The notes under the pieces: generated by a model
The model's input: the letters and a program-made list of their open reading frames with translations, nothing else
Database searches by the model: none
What the model was told of the DNA's origin: nothing
Source of the DNA: Phoebastria nigripes
Taxonomy: Eukaryota; Chordata; Aves; Procellariiformes; Diomedeidae
DNA length: 64,000 nt
Reading direction: 5' to 3'
Assembly: GCA_035582835.1 (NCBI GenBank)
Contig: JAYKAV010003059.1
Coordinates: 266,869-330,868 of the forward strand
Position numbers and translations under genes: made by a program
Part shown: positions 62,870 to 64,000 of the stretch, in pieces
Numbering within the stretch: position 1 is the first letter of the stretch
Layout: the number at the start of each line of letters is the position of its first letter

Positions 62870-64000
62870 TCATAGAATCATAGAATCATTAAGGTTGGAA
62901 AAGACCTCTAAGATCATCGAGTCCAACCATCAACCCAACACCACCATGCCCACTAAACCATGTCCCTCAGCGCCTCACCTACACGTCTTTTAAATACTTC
63001 CAGGGATGGTGACTCCACCACTTCCCTGGGCAGCCTCTTCCAATGTTTAACCACTCTTTCAGGAAAGAAATTTTTCCTAATGTCCAATCTAAACCTCCCC
63101 TGGTGCAACTTGAGGCCATTTCCACTCGTCCTATTGCTAGTTGCTTGGCAGAAGAGACCAACACCCACCTCGCTGCAACCTCCTTTCAGGTAGTTGTAGA
63201 GCATAATAAGGTCTCCCCTCAGCCTCCTCTTCTCCAGGCTAAACAGTCCCAGTTCTCTCAGCTGCTCCTCATAAGACTTGTTCTCCAGACCCTTCACCAG
63301 CTTCATTGTCCTCCTCTGGACACGCTCCAGCACCTCAATGTCCTTCTTGTAGTGAGGGGCCCAAAACTGAACACAGTAGTCAAGGTGCAGCCTCACCAGT
63401 GCCAAGTACAGGGGCATGATCACCTCGCTAGTCCTGCTGGCCATGCTATTCCTGATACAGGCCAGGATGCCGTTGGCCGCCTTGGCCACCTGGGCACACT
63501 GCCGGCTCATATTCAGCCGGCTGTCAACCAGCACCCCCAGGTCCTTCTTCGACAGGCAGCTTTCCAGCCACTCTTCCCCAAGCCTGTAGCGTTGCATGGG
63601 GTTGTTGTGGCCAAAGTGCAGGACCCAGCACTTGGCCTTGTTGAACCTCATACAGTTGGCCTCAGCCCATCGATCCCGCCCAACTTGGTGTCATCTGCAA
63701 ACTTACTGAGGGAGCACTCAATCCCCTCATCCAGATCATTGATAAAGATATTGAACAAGACNGGCCCCAAAANNGAGCCCTGGGGGACACCGCTCGTGAC
63801 CGGCCGCCAACTGGATTTAACTCCATTCACCACAACTCTCTGGGCCCGGCCATCCAGCCAGTTTTTAACCCAGCGCAGAGTACACCTGTCTAAGCCATGA
63901 GCCGCCAGCTTCTCTAGGAGAGTGCTGTGGCAGACAGTGTCGAAGGCTTTACTGAAGTCCAGGTAGACCACATCCACAGCCTTTCCCTCATCCACTAGGC
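62870..64000 (-). mobile_element. CR1 LINE, 3' part, running off the window
   Basis: The 3' end at about 62870 has two ATTCTATG-type octamers. It carries the C-terminal CR1 ORF2 on the minus strand (listed separately). It is oriented like the copy at 24582-25985 and closely similar to it. The 5' part lies beyond position 64000. Confidence 0.95.
62953..63995 (-). pseudogene. CR1 ORF2 reverse transcriptase, broken
   Basis: The minus-strand frame 63995-63648 reads VDVVYLDFSKAFDTVCHSTL, a GVPQG motif and FADDTKLGG (catalytic FADD at 63690-63701). It then runs into a stop. A second frame, 63651-62953, continues with [20 protein letters not shown] to the C-terminal [10 protein letters not shown]. 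Intact CR1 has about 20 further residues between the FADDTKLGG and [11 protein letters not shown] segments, so an internal deletion with frameshift has disabled this copy. Three N bases near 63762-63774 also interrupt it. Confidence 0.85.

Noticed and set aside
63043..63900. 285-codon plus-strand frame
   Set aside because: Antisense shadow of the CR1 ORF2.

Overview
This is a 64-kb piece of a bird genome. The evidence is the repeat content (CR1 LINEs whose 3' ends carry the ATTCTATG octamer, and short LTRs of an avian endogenous retrovirus), the intron sizes and the spliced vertebrate genes. Three genes were recognised by reading conceptual exons. They are in the order expected from the mammalian SPAG1 - POLR2K - FBXO43 block (human 8q22).

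Left half (about 0.85-33.3 kb, minus strand): SPAG1, an axonemal dynein pre-assembly factor with TPR repeats. Twelve coding exons join in a continuous reading frame (residues 1 to about 600). The C-terminal third lies off the left edge. A non-coding first exon sits in a CpG-rich promoter at about 33.2-33.7 kb. This promoter has a palindromic X-box-like element, YY1 and ETS core motifs and a perfect NRF1 palindrome. The introns hold two solo LTRs, a degenerate near-full-length CR1 (one LTR is nested inside it), an older CR1 fragment and a young CR1 interrupted by an 827-N assembly gap.

Middle (35.2-38.8 kb, minus strand): POLR2K, the 58-residue RPB12/RPABC4 zinc-ribbon subunit shared by RNA polymerases I, II and III. 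It has three coding exons, and its last intron carries textbook minor-spliceosome (U12-type) signals. Its 3' end is only about 1.9 kb from the SPAG1 promoter.

Right of centre (about 42.2-51.1 kb, plus strand): FBXO43 (EMI2), the APC/C inhibitor that holds eggs at metaphase II. Four coding exons give 672 residues with an F-box, a zinc-binding region and the basic RL tail. POLR2K and FBXO43 are divergently oriented, with CpG-rich segments at 38.3-39.0 and 42.2-42.9 kb.

Right end (51.2-64 kb): no gene recognised. It contains low-complexity tracts, a probable fossil CR1/L3-like element and a CR1 copy with a readable but broken reverse transcriptase that runs off the window.

I found no undescribed multi-gene system. 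The most notable signals are the U12 intron of POLR2K, the dense SPAG1 promoter core, the nested LTR with perfect target-site duplication, an altered N-terminal degron in FBXO43, and tandem or homopolymer tracts placed next to splice sites. Scattered single N bases show that this is a draft assembly.
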